Positions 43,694-53,576 of a stretch of 64,000 nt of DNA are shown in pieces. Under the pieces are notes generated by a model. It was given only the letters and a program-made list of their open reading frames with translations. It was not told where the DNA came from and searched no databases. The stretch covers positions 318,890 to 382,889 of the forward strand of contig NZ_LGIQ01000002.1 in the NCBI RefSeq assembly GCF_001187725.1. The letters run 5' to 3'. A program made the position numbers and the translations under genes. Source of the DNA: Brevibacillus reuszeri (GTDB lineage: Bacteria; Bacillota; Bacilli; Brevibacillales; Brevibacillaceae). The first letter of the stretch is position 1, and every line of letters begins with the position of its first letter.

Positions 43694-44605
43694 ATGAAAC
43701 CGCTCTATATGGTTCTATTGTTGTGTACGAGCTTCCTCTGGGGAGGAAACTTTGTTGTCGGTAAATTTCTTGTTGGACACGCATCATCCTTGACACTTAC
43801 CAATTTGCGCTGGCTCATCGCGATTGTCTGTTTGGTGCCGATGGTCTGGTTTTACGAAAAAAAGCTGCTGCCTACCCGTCAGGCGCTCATTCCCCTGATT
43901 TTGATGGGGGTAACGGGTGTGGCCTTGTTCAATCTCTTCATGTTTTGGGCATTGGAGCGAACCGATGCAACGAATGTAGGGCTATTGTCCACTCTCAATC
44001 CCGTTTCGATTGCGATCTTTTCCTTTTTGCTCATCGGAGAAAAAATTCGACCCCTGCAAATACTCGCCATGCTCATATCCTTTTCGGGTGTGCTCGTAGT
44101 CCTCAGCAAAGGTGATTTCGGCCACCTGGCGCAGCTGCACTTTAATACGGGAGATTTGTGGATGCTCGCAGCAGTTGCGATGTGGGGCATTTACTCTGTA
44201 TGCGGGCGCTGGGCGATGAAGACAGTTTCTCCCTTAATGTCTACCTTGTACTCGGGCATTTTTGGCGTTGCTGTCATGCTGCCTTTTAATGTGACGACCT
44301 TTACGATAAGCAACACAAACTGGTCTTTTTGGCTGGCTCTGTTTTACGTAGGTGTACTGGCGACGGTTGTCAGTATGGTCTTGTGGAACATTGGTGTGCA
44401 AAAAGTAGGGGCTACCTCAGCGGGAATGTTTCTGAATTTCAATCCTGTCTTTACAGCCATTCTTGCTTTTCTCTTGCTTGGTGAGCGCATGAGTCTGCTT
44501 CAACTGCTTGGCAGCGTCATCGTCATCATTGGCTGCTACTTGTTCTCTCGTTTGAAATCTGTTTCCTTAAAGAAAAGGCCTGTGGTGAACCACGTCGAAG
44601 GCTAA
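43694..44605 (+). CDS. EamA/DMT-family permease
   Basis: 303 aa from ATG 43694 (GGAGGC), ten hydrophobic segments in two EamA repeats (LWGGNFVVGKFLVG; AAVAMWGIYSVCGRWAMKTV). Characteristic VGATSAGMFLNFNPVFTAIL late in the protein. Likely exporter of an amino acid or metabolite, unspecified. Confidence 0.87.
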   Translation: MKPLYMVLLLCTSFLWGGNFVVGKFLVGHASSLTLTNLRWLIAIVCLVPMVWFYEKKLLPTRQALIPLILMGVTGVALFNLFMFWALERTDATNVGLLSTLNPVSIAIFSFLLIGEKIRPLQILAMLISFSGVLVVLSKGDFGHLAQLHFNTGDLWMLAAVAMWGIYSVCGRWAMKTVSPLMSTLYSGIFGVAVMLPFNVTTFTISNTNWSFWLALFYVGVLATVVSMVLWNIGVQKVGATSAGMFLNFNPVFTAILAFLLLGERMSLLQLLGSVIVIIGCYLFSRLKSVSLKKRPVVNHVEG

Positions 44606-44616
44606 GGCATACAGAG

Positions 44617-44650
44617 TCCTCCGCTAGTAATTTGAGCGGGGGATTTTTTT
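44617..44650 (+). terminator. Rho-independent terminator
   Basis: TCCTCCGCT/AGCGGGGGA stem followed by seven T. Confidence 0.8.
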
Positions 44651-44692
44651 AAAATGGTTTTCTTCACACATGGACATGGGCTCATGCATACA

Positions 44693-44700
44693 CATAACAT
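44693..44700 (+). promoter_or_regulatory. possible sigma-K -10 element of tgl
   Basis: CATAACAT fits the sigma-K -10 pattern CATANNNT, with an AC dinucleotide about 16 bases upstream. About 33 bases before the ATG. Supported by the known sigma-K control of tgl in B. subtilis; the match is short. Confidence 0.3.
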
Positions 44701-44732
44701 GGATGGCGTGCGTAAAGGAGGTTACCCATCCG

Positions 44733-45563
44733 ATGATTTTGATAGCCGGAAGACAGGTTGACCCTTTTGCCTTGACGGCGGGCTGGGGATTGAACGCCGT
44801 GCAGCGTGAAACCGTGCGAATCATGGCAGGCAGTCAGGAGGTTTTCGAATACCCGTCTGCCGAGTTGCTGCAATTTGAATTGAAGATGAGGGACCATCTG
44901 GTACGATCAGCACTTGCTTTGAATGCGAGTGGAATGGCTTTTTCCACGTTTGAGAATTCCAGGTGCAACGAGCGCTATTGGATTCGGACAGAGCTGGGCG
45001 GGTTTCGATTAAGGCCAGGAGTCCCGCCTTCACAGGGGATCATCAATATTTTTCAAGAGGGCAGGAAATACGCGACCGAGTGTGCCACTGCGATGGTCAT
45101 TATTTTATACCATGCTGTTCTTCAATCGATTCGTTTACCTGATTTTGAACGAATGTTTGCAGATATTCTTCTTTATGACTGGCGATACGACCAGGACCTT
45201 GATTTGCAGACAGTTCGAACCAATACATTTTTGCCTGGGGACATTCTGTATTTCGCCAATCCGGATTACGATCCCGACTCGCCCCAGTGGCAAGGAGAGA
45301 ATGTAGTCGATCTCGGCAGAGGGCTGTACTACGGACACGGTGCAGGAATACGCACAGCTGATTCGCTCATCAATTTTTTAAATGAAGAACGTAGAATGGG
45401 CGCGATGCGCTCCGCCTACCTGGTACATCAGGCGACGCGTCCTGGCTTTGCCTATTTATTCAATTACAATAACGGTCAGCCGGGTGTTGGTATCTCGCAG
45501 CAGTCGCTGAACCCTGGAGAACCCATTACGGTACAAATCGGGTCTCGATCATGGGAATGGTGA
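44733..45563 (+). CDS. tgl: protein-glutamine gamma-glutamyltransferase (spore-coat transglutaminase)
   Basis: 276 aa from ATG 44733 (AAAGGAGGT). Resembles B. subtilis Tgl (245 aa) along its length: catalytic Cys117 in YATECATAMVII, YDWRYDQDLDL, FLPGDILYFANPDYDPDSPQWQGENVV (key parts), and SAYLVHQATRP. Cross-links coat proteins through glutamine-lysine bonds late in sporulation. The N-terminus is about 12 residues longer and the C-terminus about 20 residues longer than in B. subtilis. Confidence 0.93.
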   Translation: MILIAGRQVDPFALTAGWGLNAVQRETVRIMAGSQEVFEYPSAELLQFELKMRDHLVRSALALNASGMAFSTFENSRCNERYWIRTELGGFRLRPGVPPSQGIINIFQEGRKYATECATAMVIILYHAVLQSIRLPDFERMFADILLYDWRYDQDLDLQTVRTNTFLPGDILYFANPDYDPDSPQWQGENVVDLGRGLYYGHGAGIRTADSLINFLNEERRMGAMRSAYLVHQATRPGFAYLFNYNNGQPGVGISQQSLNPGEPITVQIGSRSWEW

Positions 45564-45573
45564 AGATCAATTA

Positions 45574-45610
45574 TCAATAAAAAGCCTCTGGCCATCTGGC
45601 GAGAGGCTTG
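45574..45610 (-). terminator. terminator, mainly minus strand
   Basis: AAGCCTCT/AGAGGCTT stem; the T-run lies on the minus-strand side, so it ends the oxidase gene and may also stop tgl transcripts. Confidence 0.65.
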
Positions 45611-45645
45611 CGTCATGTCCGCGCATGAACTGTCGCTGCGCTTTT

Positions 45646-46779
45646 TTACGCAAATCGGGAGAGCGAAAACATCGAAAGATCAAGGGTAGAGGCGCCATCT
45701 ATAAGCCATTGACTGGCGGCTTCTCCTATTCCACTGGCAAACTTGAATCCATGACCGGAAAATCCGGCAGCAATCATGATCTGAGAGTGGGCAGGGTGAC
45801 GGTCAATGACGAAATGCTCGTCAGGTGTCATCGTGTAGATGCAAACTCTGCCAGCGCAAAGCGGGCCAGCTGCTTGTGGCATATACGTCTCGAGGAAGGA
45901 ACGGACATCTCCCTCATCCGACAAATAAGTGCCAAAGGTCCGCTCCAGGCGGTCGGGATCAATCAACTGACCACCGTCATGTCGGCCGATTTTTACCCCA
46001 GTCTGGTCAAAGCTTGGAAAACCATAATACGATGAGTCTCCCAAATTAAAAATAAACGCCGGAAAGCGGTCAGAGCTGTAGCGCTCCTCATCAGCACCGA
46101 ACCAGGCCACTGTTTTACGTGTAGGTGCCAGTGGAATGGACAGGCCGAGAGAGGCGAGCAGGGAAGGATTCCATGCGCCAGCAGATAGCAGCACCTTTTG
46201 GGCGCGATAGTGTTCATCTGCTGTTTGGACGATGACGCCTTCCCCATCCAGTTCTATGGAAGTTACTCTTGTATCCGTAAGCAAGGTTGCTCCAGTGGAG
46301 ATGGCCAAATCGCGATAGGCGGCTACGCATTTTTCCGAATAAAGAACGCCAGAGGTCGGTTCGAAACAAGCGTAAAAATTTTCAGGTAATTTTATGCCGC
46401 TCCAGCGAGCATGTACTTCTGTGGCACTGAGCACTTCAAGTGGCAACGAGTACCGCTCTGCACTTTCCCTTACTTCTTGTAAAAACGGCTGATCCTTGGG
46501 GCCAGCTGTCAAAACCCCTGTCTGGGCAAAAAGCTCGACCCCGGAGGCATCCTCGAGCTGACGCCACAATTCCTGTGAACGCAAAGCGAGCGGGACATAC
46601 TGCTTACCCTCGCCGTACGCATGTCGGATGATGCGGGTGTCTCCGTGATGGCTTCCCATTGTGTGCGGCGGGTTATGGGAATCAATTAAAAGAGTGCGGA
46701 CTCCTTGCTTGGCTGTATAGTAGCCGGCTGCCATCCCCATCGAGCCTGCTCCGACAATAATGACGTCAAAATGCTGCAT
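45646..46779 (-). CDS. FAD-dependent sarcosine/N-methyl-tryptophan oxidase-like protein
   Basis: 377 aa from ATG 46779 (GGGGAGGATT). N-terminal FAD dinucleotide motif VGAGSMGMAAGYY, GSHHGDTRIIRHAYGEG as in SolA/MSOX enzymes, and the C-terminal CIYTMTPDEHFVIDRHP with the cysteine that covalently holds FAD in the family. Oxidises N-methyl amino acids to formaldehyde and hydrogen peroxide. Substrate choice between sarcosine and N-methyl-tryptophan is not resolved. Confidence 0.9.
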   Translation of the reverse strand: MQHFDVIIVGAGSMGMAAGYYTAKQGVRTLLIDSHNPPHTMGSHHGDTRIIRHAYGEGKQYVPLALRSQELWRQLEDASGVELFAQTGVLTAGPKDQPFLQEVRESAERYSLPLEVLSATEVHARWSGIKLPENFYACFEPTSGVLYSEKCVAAYRDLAISTGATLLTDTRVTSIELDGEGVIVQTADEHYRAQKVLLSAGAWNPSLLASLGLSIPLAPTRKTVAWFGADEERYSSDRFPAFIFNLGDSSYYGFPSFDQTGVKIGRHDGGQLIDPDRLERTFGTYLSDEGDVRSFLETYMPQAAGPLCAGRVCIYTMTPDEHFVIDRHPAHSQIMIAAGFSGHGFKFASGIGEAASQWLIDGASTLDLSMFSLSRFA

Positions 46780-46984
46780 AACCAATCCTCCCCGTTAACT
46801 CGGATGTGGTCGATTGTACACGTTCTTCTATGAGTTTCTACTATTATCTTACAGGTACTTGCAAAAATCGAGATGCCTTTTCACAAATCTGAAAACATGG
46901 AAAATAAAAACATGTTTATACCAGAAAACGCCGGGGAAAAGGTGAGTACACGGTTTGCTAAGTGTAGAAAAACGGGGGATTTCT

Positions 46985-48712
46985 ATGAAATGGACGATTG
47001 GTAAAAAGCTGGGCAGTGCGTTTGCTCTTATTTTGATTTTCATGGTTTTGATGGGAACGACGAGTATGTACAAAATGCATACGATGAACCAAAAAGTAGA
47101 TGAGCTCACGACAGTTTGGCGCCCCGGTCTCGAAGAAATTCTGCAAATCAATACGGCACTGGAAAGTATCTTTGGCTATGGGCAAAAAATGCTCGTCGCC
47201 GTCAGCGCGGAAGAAAAACAAAAATTAGCAAGCCAGATTGATGAGCGCTTTGCATATATTGGTAAAAGGCTGTCCGATTACGAAGCAACGATCGTAGATG
47301 AGGAAGACCGGAAAAATTTCGAAGGACTTGTGAAAGGAATGGAGAGCTACCAAAACTTTATTCCCGAGTTTGTGGCATTCGCAAAAAAGCTTGATATCAA
47401 GCGGCAAGCGGCACCAGAAGAGTTGGCTGAGCTCGAGCGGCTTCAACAAAAATCCTCGGATCTGTTTACGGAGCGCTGGAGATACGTCGATGCAATCATT
47501 ACATACAACAGCGAGCATGCGGAGCGAACTGGAGTAGAAAGCGCCAGCTTGTATGAAACAGGCAAGCTGACGAACATCACCCTAGGAATCCTTTCTATGA
47601 TCACATGCCTCTTGCTTGCATTTTGGCTGACGATTAACATCCGTCAACCGATTCAAAGACTAGTTGTCAACATGAAGGAAGTGTCCGAAGGGAATTTGCG
47701 CGTTGATCCGATTGTCGTGAAAAGTCGTGATGAAATCCATGACTTAGCCCATTCGTTTAACGAGATGACGAGCAGCCTGCAAAATCTGATTCGCCAGGTA
47801 GGAACGACATCAGAGCAGGTTGCCGCATCAGCTGAACAGCTGAATGCAAGTGCTGAACAGACAAGTCAGGCGACAGAGCAGATTGCTGTAACTGTGCAAG
47901 AGGTTGCCACTGCTACAGATCGTCAGCAGGATAGCGTGGAGCGTGGAACGAAATCGATTGACGATATCTCGCATGGCATATCGCATATCGCAATCAAGTC
48001 CCAGCAGGCTTCAACTCTGGCTGTACAGGTAGCGAACATAGCGGGAGAAGGAAATCAAGCCATTCAGGCGGCTGTCCTGCAAATGAACGCCATTCATGAT
48101 TCCATACGTGAATTGTCTGGTGTAGTAGAGGGATTGGGGAATCACTCTCAGGCGATCGGCCAAATTATCGAGGTGATTACCGGAATTGCCAATCAGACAA
48201 ATCTGTTGGCGCTAAATGCGGCGATTGAAGCGGCTAGAGCAGGAGAACATGGCAGAGGCTTTGCGGTGGTTGCAGATGAAGTGCGGAAGCTCGCAGAGCA
48301 ATCCTCTCGTTCAGCCGAGCAAATCAGTCAATTAATCAATACGATCCAAAGCGATACAAAGCATGCGATGAACTCGATGGAGGCAGGTACGCGTGAGGTT
48401 CAGCAAGGGATTCTGGTCGTTCATGAGGCAGGAGAAACATTTGGACAAATTCAGATGTCTATCGGCACTGTATCCGATCAGGTTCACGACGTATCTGCGG
48501 CGGCACAGGAAGCAGCGGCTCACTCTGAGCAGGTAGTAGATGCGATCAGGCAAGTGTCCGAGGTGTCGGCAGTCACAGCGGATGGCACGCAGAACGTTTC
48601 TGCAGCTACAGAAGAGCAGCTCGCTGCGATGGAGGAAATCTCGTCCTCAGCAACCGCCTTGTCCAAGATGGCTGAAGAATTGCAAAATATGATTGGACGC
48701 TTCAAAGTATAA
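46985..48712 (+). CDS. methyl-accepting chemotaxis protein
   Basis: 575 aa from ATG 46985 (CGGGGGAT). Membrane segment 11-32, extracytoplasmic four-helix-bundle sensor to about 190 (4HB type), second segment about 198-218, HAMP, then the long coiled-coil signalling domain with the conserved tip [20 protein letters not shown] and [20 protein letters not shown]. Ligand unknown. Feeds CheA/CheW, encoded elsewhere; motAB lie 2 kb downstream. Confidence 0.93.
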   Translation: MKWTIGKKLGSAFALILIFMVLMGTTSMYKMHTMNQKVDELTTVWRPGLEEILQINTALESIFGYGQKMLVAVSAEEKQKLASQIDERFAYIGKRLSDYEATIVDEEDRKNFEGLVKGMESYQNFIPEFVAFAKKLDIKRQAAPEELAELERLQQKSSDLFTERWRYVDAIITYNSEHAERTGVESASLYETGKLTNITLGILSMITCLLLAFWLTINIRQPIQRLVVNMKEVSEGNLRVDPIVVKSRDEIHDLAHSFNEMTSSLQNLIRQVGTTSEQVAASAEQLNASAEQTSQATEQIAVTVQEVATATDRQQDSVERGTKSIDDISHGISHIAIKSQQASTLAVQVANIAGEGNQAIQAAVLQMNAIHDSIRELSGVVEGLGNHSQAIGQIIEVITGIANQTNLLALNAAIEAARAGEHGRGFAVVADEVRKLAEQSSRSAEQISQLINTIQSDTKHAMNSMEAGTREVQQGILVVHEAGETFGQIQMSIGTVSDQVHDVSAAAQEAAAHSEQVVDAIRQVSEVSAVTADGTQNVSAATEEQLAAMEEISSSATALSKMAEELQNMIGRFKV

Positions 48713-48803
48713 GAAATAGCATTCATACTTCGACCGGCATGGAAACAACCCTCGGCTAGAATGGTTCATGAAAGCTTTATTCTAGCTAAAGGAGGCTGCG
48801 TTT

Positions 48804-49406
48804 ATGACGAGCCATGTTACCATTCACCCCAAAATCCTGTACTACGGAACGCCGGTTGTCTTGCTCTGTACCGAAAACCAAGATGGTACGACCAATATCA
48901 GCCCCATTTCTTCATCGTGGGCACTGGGCAACTACGTTATTTTAGGATTGGGTCTCGGATCGCAGGGACTCGAGAATCTGCGGGAGCGTCCCGAATGTGT
49001 GTTGAACTTGCCGAACGCTAGCTTGTGGCAGCAGGTAGAGGCACTTGCTCCCTTAACCGGGAGGAACCCTATGCCTGCCTATAAAAAAGAGCTGGGCTTC
49101 CGTTATGAGCCAGACAAGTTTACGGCGGCAAAATTGACGCAGGTTCCATCTGAGACGGTTCGTCCAGGTCGAATCGGGGAATGCCCCCTCCAACTGGAAG
49201 CGATCGTTCGCAGCATCCGTATTCCTGAATATGCGCAGATGTTCGCGATTGTCGAGACGGAAGTGACACGAGTTCATGCAGACAAACAGATTGTCAGGGG
49301 AGAGCATCACATCAATCCGGCAGCATGGAATCCCTTACTCTATAATTTCCGTCATTATTACGGACTGGGAAGCGAGCTGGGCAAGACCTACCGCTCCGAA
49401 ACTTAA
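48804..49406 (+). CDS. flavin reductase-like FMN-binding protein
   Basis: 200 aa split-barrel protein. PVVLLCTENQDGTTNISPIS and LGLGSQGLENLRERPECVLN are the FMN-phosphate binding part; the C-terminus (HHINPAAWNPLLYNFRHYYG) matches small proteins of the flavin reductase family. Electron partner unknown. RBS AAAGGAGG. Confidence 0.85.
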   Translation: MTSHVTIHPKILYYGTPVVLLCTENQDGTTNISPISSSWALGNYVILGLGLGSQGLENLRERPECVLNLPNASLWQQVEALAPLTGRNPMPAYKKELGFRYEPDKFTAAKLTQVPSETVRPGRIGECPLQLEAIVRSIRIPEYAQMFAIVETEVTRVHADKQIVRGEHHINPAAWNPLLYNFRHYYGLGSELGKTYRSET

Positions 49407-49430
49407 AACGCCAGGCCATGGCGTTTTTTT
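49405..49430 (+). terminator. Rho-independent terminator
   Basis: AAAACGCCA/TGGCGTTTTTTT with a five-base loop, partly overlapping the stop codon. Confidence 0.85.
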
Positions 49431-49527
49431 CGTACAGGTGAACAGCTCCTTCGCTCATTGTTATCACCTTCAAATTTGGCTTGGTGGTAACATCTTAGCA
49501 GCGTAATCTAGTTGTGGAGGTAGTCAA

Positions 49528-50256
49528 ATGGAGCAGCTTTTGATGGGGAGCTTCCTGTCCGCCATTGCAACGGGAGCGGGTGCCCTGCCCATCCTTTTTT
49601 TCAAAACGGTTACGCATCGCTGGCGTGATATTTTGCTTGCCTTTACAGCAGGTATCATGGTGGCAGCGGCAACCTTCAGCTTGATTCCTCAGGCGATGAA
49701 TAATGCTCCTTTTCAGATTGTTTGTCTGGGAGTTCTCACTGGTACGGTGACACTGACCCTTCTGGAGAGCATCATTCCGCATATAGACCTGGAGCATACC
49801 CGAGTGAATATTTCCATGGATTCGCAGGCCTTATTAATTTTATCCGCCATCACTCTGCACAACATCCCGGAGGGGCTATCCGTCGGAGTCAGCTATTCGA
49901 GTGAGCAGCCTAGTCTTGGGGGATTGATTGCTTTTGCGATTGGCCTCCAGAATGTTCCGGAAGGCTTTCTGGTCGCTCTTTTTCTTATCAATCAAAAGGT
50001 GAGCAAACACAAGGCTTTCCTATTGGCGACACTGACGGGCTCTGTTGAGATCGTGTCTGCCATCATCGGGTATTCTCTTACGGGAGTTGTTGAAGGGCTG
50101 GTGCCATACGGATTGTCTTTTGCGGCGGGGGCCATGCTGTTTATTGTGTATAAAGAGTTAATACCGGAAAGCCATGGGGACGGCCATGCACGTTCAGCTA
50201 CCTTTTCGTTCATAATAGGACTTTTGGTCATGATCGGGATGATTCAGTGGTTCTGA
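49528..50256 (+). CDS. ZIP-family metal transporter
   Basis: 242 aa, eight predicted membrane segments. Metal-path motifs HNIPEGLSVGVSYS (segment 4) and QNVPEGFLVALFL (segment 5), where His-Asn and Glu line the divalent-metal route. GufA/ZupT-like. Probably imports zinc, iron or manganese. RBS GGAGG. Confidence 0.9.
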   Translation: MEQLLMGSFLSAIATGAGALPILFFKTVTHRWRDILLAFTAGIMVAAATFSLIPQAMNNAPFQIVCLGVLTGTVTLTLLESIIPHIDLEHTRVNISMDSQALLILSAITLHNIPEGLSVGVSYSSEQPSLGGLIAFAIGLQNVPEGFLVALFLINQKVSKHKAFLLATLTGSVEIVSAIIGYSLTGVVEGLVPYGLSFAAGAMLFIVYKELIPESHGDGHARSATFSFIIGLLVMIGMIQWF

Positions 50257-50371
50257 TAAGCTCGTTTTCGAAAAGAGTCAGGTTTTTATGTAACTTTCCC
50301 TCACAAAACAAGCCAAAAATACCGAAACCATAAATAGATAGATTTCGATTATGGAAGTAGGGAGTGTCACG

Positions 50372-51175
50372 ATGGAAAAGTCTACCTTAATAGGTATAGT
50401 ACTTGGTATTGTCGCAGTAGTTGTCGGGATGATTTTGAAGCACGCAAGCCCTAGCGCACTACTGAACCCAGCAGCGTTCATGATTATCATCGTAGGTACG
50501 GTTGCCGCTATTTTAAATGCATTTCCTATGTCTGAACTCAAAAAAGTTCCTTCCCTTTTCAAGGTTCTTTTTAAAGAGGAAAAACTCCCTGCCAAAAAAG
50601 AACTGATCGGTCAATTTATGAACTGGGCCTCAATTGCCCGCCGTGAAGGTTTGCTGGCTTTGGAAAACACGTCTGATGAGATCGAAGACCCATTCCTGCG
50701 AAACGGGATGAAGATGATCATCGATGGTGGAGAACCAGATTTCGTTCGCGATGTTTTGAATGAAGAAATTCACGCAATTGAAGAGCGTCATCAGGCAGGA
50801 GCACTTATTTTTAGCCAAGCAGGTAGTTATGCACCGACACTCGGGGTATTGGGTGCGGTAGTTGGTCTGATTGCTGCTCTGGGGAACCTGAGCGACATTG
50901 ATGCCCTCGGAATATCGATTGCTGCGGCATTCGTTGCGACCTTGCTCGGTATTTTTACGGGATATGTTTTGTGGCATCCATTTGCTACCAAGCTGAAGCG
51001 CAAGTCCAAACAGGAAATCGAAATCAAAAAAATTATGGTGGAAGGCCTTTTGTCTATTCAGGCAGGGGTATCGCCAGCAGCTATTGAGCAGAAGCTCGTT
51101 GTTTACATTCCGTTCCAAGAGCGTGGTGATCTGAAGGAGGAGAAGAAGGAGGAAGGAGCGGCGGTAAATGGCTAA
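50372..51175 (+). CDS. motA: flagellar motor stator MotA
   Basis: 267 aa from ATG 50372 (GGGAGTG); an ATG at 50351 lacks a ribosome site. Four membrane segments; motifs LNPAAFMIIIVGTVAAIL, SYAPTLGVLGAVVGLI and ISIAAAFVATLLGIFTGY. The cytoplasmic loop with ARREGLLALE and charged residues would contact FliG. Overlaps motB by 8 bases. Confidence 0.95.
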   Translation: MEKSTLIGIVLGIVAVVVGMILKHASPSALLNPAAFMIIIVGTVAAILNAFPMSELKKVPSLFKVLFKEEKLPAKKELIGQFMNWASIARREGLLALENTSDEIEDPFLRNGMKMIIDGGEPDFVRDVLNEEIHAIEERHQAGALIFSQAGSYAPTLGVLGAVVGLIAALGNLSDIDALGISIAAAFVATLLGIFTGYVLWHPFATKLKRKSKQEIEIKKIMVEGLLSIQAGVSPAAIEQKLVVYIPFQERGDLKEEKKEEGAAVNG

Positions 51176-51989
51176 GCGACCAAAAAAACATGCTCAACAC
51201 GAAGAGCATATGGACGAGTCCTGGCTGATTCCCTACGCTGACTTACTCACTCTCCTGCTCGCTTTGTTCATCGTTTTATTTGCATCCAGTGAGATGGATG
51301 CGAAAAAGTTCGATCAAATGGTCCGTTCCTTTAACGTTGCATTAAACGGTGGGGTTGGAGTGCTCAACCAACCAAGCCCAGTACCACTTGACCCGCTCAT
51401 GGCGCAGCAAACGATACATAAAGGTGGACAAGAAGCGGATCGTGCGAAGACCGAGGAAGAGAAAAAGCTGGAAGAGGCTGTCCGCAAAGAAACGGAAGAC
51501 CTGAAAAAGCTACAGACTCAGCTAGAAGGATACATCCAGCAAAACAATCTGCAGGACAAGCTCCAGACGAAGCTGACAGAAGAGGGGCTGCTCATCACGA
51601 TTTTGGACAATGCGTTGTTCGACTCGGGTAGCGCAGTTCTCAAACCGGAAGCGAGAACACTAGCTGCAGAAATGGCGTCCATGCTTGTACCGCATCCAAA
51701 AAAGGTAACGGTGACCGGACATACGGATAATGTTCCGATCCATCGACCTGAATTTCCGTCTAACTGGGATTTAAGTGCGAAGCGTTCCGTGAATTTCCTG
51801 AAGGTCCTGCTTGAAAATCCAAACTTGAATCCGACGAAGTTCAGTGCGACAGGAATGGGAGAATACCATCCGGTAGCGCAAAATACGTCGGCAGAGGGAA
51901 GAGCGAAAAATAGACGGGTAGAGGTTGCGATTTTACGTGACCTGGCTTCTCCCCCGAAAAATAGTATCGCTCCAGCTCAGGCCCAATAA
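51168..51989 (+). CDS. motB: flagellar motor stator MotB
   Basis: 273 aa. Single membrane helix with the proton-carrying Asp25 (PYADLLTLLLALFIVLFASS), typical of proton-type MotB rather than sodium-type MotS. Coiled linker, then an OmpA-like peptidoglycan-binding domain (VTGHTDNVPIH, SNWDLSAKRSVNFL, NRRVEVAIL). Forms the stator with MotA. Confidence 0.95.
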   Translation: MAKRPKKHAQHEEHMDESWLIPYADLLTLLLALFIVLFASSEMDAKKFDQMVRSFNVALNGGVGVLNQPSPVPLDPLMAQQTIHKGGQEADRAKTEEEKKLEEAVRKETEDLKKLQTQLEGYIQQNNLQDKLQTKLTEEGLLITILDNALFDSGSAVLKPEARTLAAEMASMLVPHPKKVTVTGHTDNVPIHRPEFPSNWDLSAKRSVNFLKVLLENPNLNPTKFSATGMGEYHPVAQNTSAEGRAKNRRVEVAILRDLASPPKNSIAPAQAQ

Positions 51990-51990
51990 C

Positions 51991-52033
51991 AAAAAAAGAG
52001 GGATAGCACATCGGGTGCTGTCCCTCTTTTTTT
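51991..52033. terminator. bidirectional terminator
   Basis: AAAAAAAGAGGGA/TCCCTCTTTTTTT with an inner AGCAC/GTGCT; shared by motB and the DedA-type gene. Confidence 0.9.
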
Positions 52034-52053
52034 AAAAGTCCGGAGCCTTCTTT

Positions 52054-52662
52054 TTATTTAGTGGTGTCCTCGCCTGGTTGTTTTTTCGCTTCGAGCAGCT
52101 CGCGTCTTTTACTCCGGCGTTTCTTTATCCATAATCCAACCAGCAAGATTGGAATCATAATCAGGAAGACGTAGAGAGAAGCATTGCCTACCATATTTTC
52201 TGCCATGCGACCGTAGAAGTAAAACAGAAATCCGACCAGATAAAATTTTACGGCCCGTCCGATGGCGGCATATCCAATCAGTTTCCATAATGGAAAGTTC
52301 AGGCAGCCAGACATGATGGTAAACACTTTAAAAGGAATAGGGGTAAAGGCACCAATGAAAATCGCCATTTCGCCTCGTTTTTGGAACATCGCAGTTGCTG
52401 AATCAATCCATTCTTTCTTGAGGATCTTGTACAGTACGGAGTGTCCTAGCCCTTTTCCGAGGAAATAGCCGACAGGAGTACCTAGCAAACACGCGATATA
52501 TCCGGCAGTAGCAATCCACAAAGCTTGGGACGGGTCAATCATACTTAGTGAAACCTGAAGAAAGAAAACCGGAATGGGGAAGATGACCGCATCAGCAAAT
52601 GAATGGATGACGACTCCCCAAATGCCATACTCCATTAAAAAATCCAAAGTGTTCTGAACCAT
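52054..52662 (-). CDS. DedA/VTT-family membrane protein, YqaA-like
   Basis: 202 aa. Core of the family: FPIPVFFLQVSLSMIDPSQA, GTPVGYFLGKGLG, FIGAFTPIPFKVFTIMSG. Several membrane segments and a very basic C-terminus (KKRRSKRRE). DedA relatives flip or recycle polyprenyl-phosphate or phospholipids; the role of this YqaA subgroup is not settled. Confidence 0.85.
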   Translation of the reverse strand: MVQNTLDFLMEYGIWGVVIHSFADAVIFPIPVFFLQVSLSMIDPSQALWIATAGYIACLLGTPVGYFLGKGLGHSVLYKILKKEWIDSATAMFQKRGEMAIFIGAFTPIPFKVFTIMSGCLNFPLWKLIGYAAIGRAVKFYLVGFLFYFYGRMAENMVGNASLYVFLIMIPILLVGLWIKKRRSKRRELLEAKKQPGEDTTK

Positions 52663-52676
52663 CTATTTCTCCTTTT

Positions 52677-53180
52677 TCAATCCATCAATTCCAGCTCACC
52701 CGACTGCTCCAAATCGGCTGGCGTGGTGAGAGCGGCGCATTTATGCACCAGCCTGGCACCCGCTTGCTCAAAAACGGAGGCTACAAATTGCGAACAGAAA
52801 AAAGCATAACGGCGCTTCACTGGAATATTCAGCACAATACCTAGTACACCAGGGAGATTATACTTGTATAGATGCGCTTCTTCTTCAAACCGAGCGATGA
52901 TCGTTCGGATTTTTTTGTATTGGCACTCACTAACGGAACAGCGATATACCACAAGAGTTGCATCCTTGGACAATGCGTCATGCAAATTTTCTTTTACAAA
53001 GCCACCGCTGAACGGATTTCGCGGATTTTTCCTGCCAAAGCTGTATACTTCCTTCAGCTCCAGATCAAAAGCGATAGAAGCGTGATTGCGTGGAGCCTTT
53101 GTATAGAATCGGATTAGCCTCGTAAATATTGTACCAGTATCTGAAAGAACAATGTAAACATGTTTCTTATTCTTTAACAT
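52677..53180 (-). CDS. permuted papain-like (YiiX/NlpC-P60-related) protein
   Basis: 167 aa from ATG 53180; upstream in-frame codons are possible but lack a ribosome site. The segment APRNHASIAFD carries the catalytic-type His, and RYAFFCSQFVASVFEQAG carries the Cys, in the circularly permuted order seen in YiiX/YaeF amidases. No signal peptide, so it is probably cytoplasmic. Substrate unknown. It ends 15 bases before the DedA-type gene. Confidence 0.75.
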   Translation of the reverse strand: MLKNKKHVYIVLSDTGTIFTRLIRFYTKAPRNHASIAFDLELKEVYSFGRKNPRNPFSGGFVKENLHDALSKDATLVVYRCSVSECQYKKIRTIIARFEEEAHLYKYNLPGVLGIVLNIPVKRRYAFFCSQFVASVFEQAGARLVHKCAALTTPADLEQSGELELMD

Positions 53181-53273
53181 ATCTTTCACATCCGCACACT
53201 TTTGGGGAAACCTCCCTGTTCCATTATGAAAAAAGACGGGCTTTCCCAAAACGAACTATCGGCGGATTTTATA

Positions 53274-53489
53274 TTAGACCTGAGACGGAGACGCTCCGAT
53301 TTCCAGCTTTAACTCCTCCATGCGCTTTTCGCCCCATTCGTACATCATCTCGATGATGGGCAGCAGACCCATACCTAGAGAATCACAACCTTCCATTTTC
53401 CGCTGAATATAGACAGGGTCAATTCCTTGGAACAAAGCAAAATAATCAGCCAGTAATCCAATAGTACCTTTTTGGTAACCTCCGCACAA
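53274..53489 (-). CDS. hypothetical small protein or degraded gene
   Basis: The coding-like part reads IGLLADYFALFQGIDPVYIQ and EGCDSLGMGLLPIIEMMYEW, amphipathic and protein-like. No proper start fits this frame: an ATG with AGGGAGC at 53502 reads a different frame (MDLFVRRLPK, then a stop). A frameshift or an unusual start is implied. No family recognised. Confidence 0.35.
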   Translation of the reverse strand: MCGGYQKGTIGLLADYFALFQGIDPVYIQRKMEGCDSLGMGLLPIIEMMYEWGEKRMEELKLEIGASPSQV

Positions 53490-53576
53490 AAAGGTCCATT
53501 CTTATATTGCTCCCTGCTGCCTCCTATAATGAAACATGACGAGAGAATTCTTTTATTGTAAAGGCGTGTCGCTGCA

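Noticed and set aside
50281..50371. sigma-D promoter for motAB
   Set aside because: ACCGAAAC resembles GCCGATAT at only five of eight positions and no TAAA lies at the right spacing.
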